Assembly: GCA_002452745.1 (NCBI GenBank)
Contig: DKFC01000014.1
Location: forward strand, 124,001 to 188,000
Source of the DNA: Firmicutes bacterium UBA6806
Lineage (GTDB): Bacteria; Bacillota; Clostridia; Peptostreptococcales; Acidaminobacteraceae
DNA length: 64,000 nucleotides
Direction of reading: 5' to 3'
How positions within the stretch are numbered: position 1 is the first letter of the stretch; each line of letters opens with the position of its first letter. Of this stretch, positions 61,788 to 64,000 are shown one piece after another. A program made the position numbers and the translations under genes. Below the pieces are notes generated by a model. The model worked only from the letters and a program-made list of their open reading frames with translations. It made no database searches and was not told where the DNA came from.

Positions 61788-61885
61788 CCACTAGGACATT
61801 ATAAAACACTCATACAAAACACAGACGTGAGTACAAGTAAATTTAATTTCAAAAAATTATAAAATGGCATCACTGAACATATATC

Positions 61886-61924
61886 AGTAAAAAACTCCCG
61901 TGACATCAGATGTCACGGGAGTTT
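61886..61924 (-). terminator. Intrinsic terminator of hsp20
   Basis: 15-bp arms AAACTCCCGTGACAT / ATGTCACGGGAGTTT (61892-61906, 61910-61924), loop CAG, then a T run on the minus strand. Confidence 0.9.
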
Positions 61925-61949
61925 AACGTTATTGTCTCAAGTGAGCCCT

Positions 61950-62381
61950 CTATTTAATTTCAATATATCGCTTTGCTTCTCTGCCTTCGAGTTTAGGAGC
62001 TACAACCCTCAAGACACCTTCTTTCAAACTGGCCTCTATGGATTCTGCATTTACATCTTTCAAATAAACACCTCGCTGCATTGAACTAACGCTTCTCTCA
62101 CGGTGCAAGTATCTTTCGTTTTCCTCTTTTGTCTCTGTTATTTGACTTGTGCAAATAAATAATTTGCCATCGTGATACTCAATTTTAATTTGATCTCTTT
62201 CAACGCCTGGTAAGTCTGCTTCAACAACATACTCTCTTTCGTTTTCCTTGACGTCGACTTTAAAGCTATCATTTCGAAGGCGATTCATAACAGGAAAACT
62301 GTCGTTAAAAAAGTCTTCGAACACGTCATAAAAACTTTCAACTTCTCTCTTTTGTGGACTTAATGGTTTTAAACTCAACAT
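61950..62381 (-). CDS. Hsp20/alpha-crystallin small heat-shock protein
   Basis: 143 residues. An N-terminal arm (1-~40) contains ESFYDVFEDFFNDSF; the alpha-crystallin domain (~42-130) has VEADLPGVERDQIKIEY, SSMQRGVYLKDV and GVLRVVAPKLEG; a short tail ends the protein. The C-terminal IxI motif that caps oligomers is replaced by YIEIK at the very end. It is an ATP-independent holdase for unfolding proteins. A CIRCE operator upstream places it under HrcA. Confidence 0.95.
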   Translation of the reverse strand: MLSLKPLSPQKREVESFYDVFEDFFNDSFPVMNRLRNDSFKVDVKENEREYVVEADLPGVERDQIKIEYHDGKLFICTSQITETKEENERYLHRERSVSSMQRGVYLKDVNAESIEASLKEGVLRVVAPKLEGREAKRYIEIK

Positions 62382-62432
62382 AATGACTCTCCTCCTTTAA
62401 TTTGATAATAAATTAATTTAAACTTCGTTTTA

Positions 62433-62459
62433 TCAGCACTCTAATTTGTCGAGTGCTAA
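62433..62459. promoter_or_regulatory. CIRCE element (HrcA operator)
   Basis: TCAGCACTC-N9-GAGTGCTAA (62433-62441, 62451-62459): one mismatch to TTAGCACTC-N9-GAGTGCTAA, with the exact 9-base spacer. It lies between the promoter and the hsp20 start, the standard repression position. Confidence 0.93.
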
Positions 62460-62469
62460 CTTCATTTAT

Positions 62470-62498
62470 AATTTACACCTTATCAGGTTCTAAGTCAA
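62470..62498 (-). promoter_or_regulatory. Sigma-A promoter of hsp20
   Basis: Minus strand TTGACT (62493-62498) and TAAATT (62470-62475), 17-nt spacer, immediately upstream of CIRCE. Confidence 0.6.
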
Positions 62499-62575
62499 TG
62501 CCTTTCATGGTTTTTTTACAACTATTAACACCTTGTTTAAGATTTTAAAGTTTTGATTACCAATTCCGATAACAG

Positions 62576-62606
62576 TCAAAAAAAGAGCCCTATAGGCTCT
62601 CTTTTG
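62576..62606 (-). terminator. Terminator overlapping the adaptor gene's stop codon
   Basis: Minus-strand hairpin AAAGAGAGCC / GGGCTCTTTT whose 5' arm includes the last codons and the TAG stop of the adaptor gene, followed by a T run. Confidence 0.7.
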
Positions 62607-63828
62607 AAACAGCTCGGACACCTTCTTCAAGGCCATCCAATTTGTAATTTTTGATAATAATATCCCCCGCTTTAAGTCCAGATATAACATCTATTTCAGA
62701 ATCGGTATCCATACCAGTTTCAATTTCCCTCAGCATTGCCTTGCCCGATTCCAAAACAAACACATAGGATTTATCCTCGCGCTTCATAACGGAAGTCTTT
62801 GCAATTGGAAGTGCCTGCATCTTAGATTCTGTTATGAATTTAACTTTGACTTCATATCCCGCACTGACTTCACTGTCAAGTTCAGTTGATTTGAGATTCA
62901 CCTTAATCCTCTGTTCCACCAGTCCCAATGAGGACACTTTTTCCTCTGCCACTTTGCCAACCTTTATAATTTCGCCGTCAAAAGTTCGATCAACACCATT
63001 TTGCTTTAAAATTAAGGAGGCCTTGTCGCCAAGGTGGATGTTTATGGCATCTTCTGTCAGAACAAATGCCTCAATCTGATAACTGCCATCTTCGACCACT
63101 TTGCCTATGGACTGTTGAGGCGAAACCACTGCCCCCACCTTGACATCAAATTCCGCAACAATGCCATCTGAAAGTGCTCTGATTTCACAGTCTCTCAGTT
63201 GAATTTCCAGTGTGTCCAGCTGTGAGTTTAACGATTGCAGTGTTCCATCTGCATTTAACGTCTCTTTATACTGAGTGTTGGCACTGTTTAGAGAAGCCGC
63301 TAATTGATTATACGTAGACTCCGCCGTCTCATAGGTTTGTTTGGCAGACTTCCACTCCGTTTCACTAAGTGATCCCTGTTCATATAGGGAAGTCATGTTT
63401 TCAAATTGCTCATTTGCAAAGTCTTTTTTCTGCTCTGCATCTTTAAGCTGGATATTTAAATTGGAAACCTGACTCTTTAGTTGAGTCAGCGATAGACTTT
63501 TTTGCTCTTCATACGCTTTTATCTGAGCCTGTATGCCTTCAATTTGTTTTAGAAGCGCCTCTGAATCAAGGCTCACCAGTAAAGTTCCTTTTTCGACGAC
63601 ATCTCCATTCCTCACGTTGACAGCAGTCACCTGCCCAGATGCCTTCGGGGTGATTAAACTCTCGTTGCCCGTTACTACTTTCCCAGTTTCTTCAAGATAA
63701 TCGTAGAGATCTCTTTCTGCCATTGTATAAGTTTCGACCTTCATGGGTTGTAGCTTGGTATACAAGATACTTGCAGCGCCTATGACTACCAACGCCACTA
63801 TCAAAGCATTTCTCACTGATTTCTTCAT
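62590..63828 (-). CDS. HlyD/MacA-type efflux adaptor (membrane-fusion protein)
   Basis: 412 residues. An uncleaved N-terminal membrane helix (~7-25) is followed by the split lipoyl domain (ITPKASGQVTAVNVRNGDVV near 60; the second half as RALSDGIVAEFDVKVGAVV near 225), with an alpha-hairpin of two coiled coils between (~90-205). Beta-barrel and membrane-proximal domains complete it. Such adaptors in Gram-positives pair with MacB/FtsX-type ABC exporters for peptides or drugs. The permease gene ends 3 nt upstream, so it is the last gene of an operon entering from the right. Confidence 0.9.
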   Translation of the reverse strand: MKKSVRNALIVALVVIGAASILYTKLQPMKVETYTMAERDLYDYLEETGKVVTGNESLITPKASGQVTAVNVRNGDVVEKGTLLVSLDSEALLKQIEGIQAQIKAYEEQKSLSLTQLKSQVSNLNIQLKDAEQKKDFANEQFENMTSLYEQGSLSETEWKSAKQTYETAESTYNQLAASLNSANTQYKETLNADGTLQSLNSQLDTLEIQLRDCEIRALSDGIVAEFDVKVGAVVSPQQSIGKVVEDGSYQIEAFVLTEDAINIHLGDKASLILKQNGVDRTFDGEIIKVGKVAEEKVSSLGLVEQRIKVNLKSTELDSEVSAGYEVKVKFITESKMQALPIAKTSVMKREDKSYVFVLESGKAMLREIETGMDTDSEIDVISGLKAGDIIIKNYKLDGLEEGVRAVSKESL

Positions 63829-63831
63829 AAC

Positions 63832-64000
63832 TTATTCCCTTTCTTTGAGCACTTCAACAATATCAAGCCTCTTTATTTTGCGTTTGACATTTATTTGAGA
63901 TAAAAAGATAAATAACGCTGTGCCAAGCACTGAAAGTGTAAATGCATTATCTCCAATAACTGCTGGAACAGAATAGATATCCGTTTGATACGACTTAGCC
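63832..64000 (-). CDS. C-terminal end of FtsX-like (MacB-type) ABC permease, cut by window edge
   Basis: 56 codons before a TAA at 63832-63834. It ends with a transmembrane helix (FTLSVLGTALFIFLSQI) and a basic tail finishing LDIVEVLKERE, the usual end of FtsX/MacB-type permeases. The rest lies beyond base 64000. Its stop is 3 nt before the adaptor's start codon. Confidence 0.8.
   Translation of the reverse strand, partial: AKSYQTDIYSVPAVIGDNAFTLSVLGTALFIFLSQINVKRKIKRLDIVEVLKERE

Noticed and set aside
61650..61800. Integron attC site behind the GNAT gene
   Set aside because: The region folds, but neither a GTTRRRY nor an RYYYAAC core site is placed at the ends, and no integrase gene is present.
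62505..62690. 61-codon minus-strand frame at the end of the adaptor gene
   Set aside because: Out-of-frame overlap with the adaptor and its terminator; no start signal.

Overview
The window is a chromosomal stretch of a low-G+C Gram-positive bacterium, most likely an anaerobic member of the Clostridia. The evidence is the gmk-rpoZ-coaBC-priA-def-fmt-zinc protease-rsmB order, the yggS-sepF-yggT-ylmH-divIVA division cluster, a T-box leader in front of ileS, a CIRCE operator at an hsp20 gene, GntR regulators of the YtrA and FadR types, lipobox lipoproteins, and strong Shine-Dalgarno sequences. No genus can be fixed from the sequence alone. No rRNA, tRNA, CRISPR array, transposase or phage gene is visible.

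Layout. 1-8.8 kb (minus): a housekeeping operon yicC-gmk-rpoZ-coaBC-priA-def-fmt-zinc protease, then a terminator and a separate promoter for rsmB, which runs off the left edge. 8.9-12.3 kb (plus): rqcH, an orphan exported binding protein and a DUF308 membrane protein. 12.4-15.7 kb (minus): a ytrABC-like ABC exporter operon with a probable YtrA operator. 15.9-17.7 kb (minus): pyrR, rluD and a small membrane protein. 17.9-23.1 kb (plus): a split ThrE-type exporter, lipoproteins, a small membrane protein and a D,D-carboxypeptidase. 23.2-26.0 kb: a MaoC-type hydratase, a small unknown gene, a hairpin-flanked intergenic element and a PepV-type dipeptidase. 26.2-34.9 kb (minus): T-box-controlled ileS, the divIVA-ylmH-yggT-sepF-yggS-HlyD-like cluster and gpsA. 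35.0-39.1 kb (minus): a small membrane protein and a YhaN/YhaO (SbcCD-like) pair. 39.3-41.7 kb (plus): a pseudokinase-like membrane protein and a TtcA-family enzyme.

The accessory part lies between 41.8 and 62 kb. From 51.6 down to 41.8 kb a GntR regulator heads a minus-strand operon with an AtuA-like protein, a DUF4387 protein, two sugar ABC permeases, a binding lipoprotein, two ADP-ribosylglycohydrolase-family proteins and a ribokinase-family kinase. This looks like uptake and cleavage of an unidentified ribosylated compound. Just upstream, 52.15-51.77 kb looks like a free-standing noncoding RNA of about 380 nt, with an extended -10 promoter, an intrinsic terminator and two copies of a GAAAGGG(G)TGAGACC module. 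Above it is a three-gene operon, 59.5-52.2 kb: a 1630-residue protein joining an HD domain, a NadD-like nucleotidyltransferase and a phosphoribosyltransferase-like segment, then a lactate/malate dehydrogenase-like protein and a flavodoxin-type protein. I regard these two operons and the RNA as the best candidates for undescribed biology.

60.6-61.9 kb is an AT-rich patch with decayed reading frames, a GNAT acetyltransferase and a foldable downstream element. The right end carries HrcA-type-regulated hsp20 and the start of an efflux system (HlyD/MacA-like adaptor plus the tail of an FtsX-type permease).
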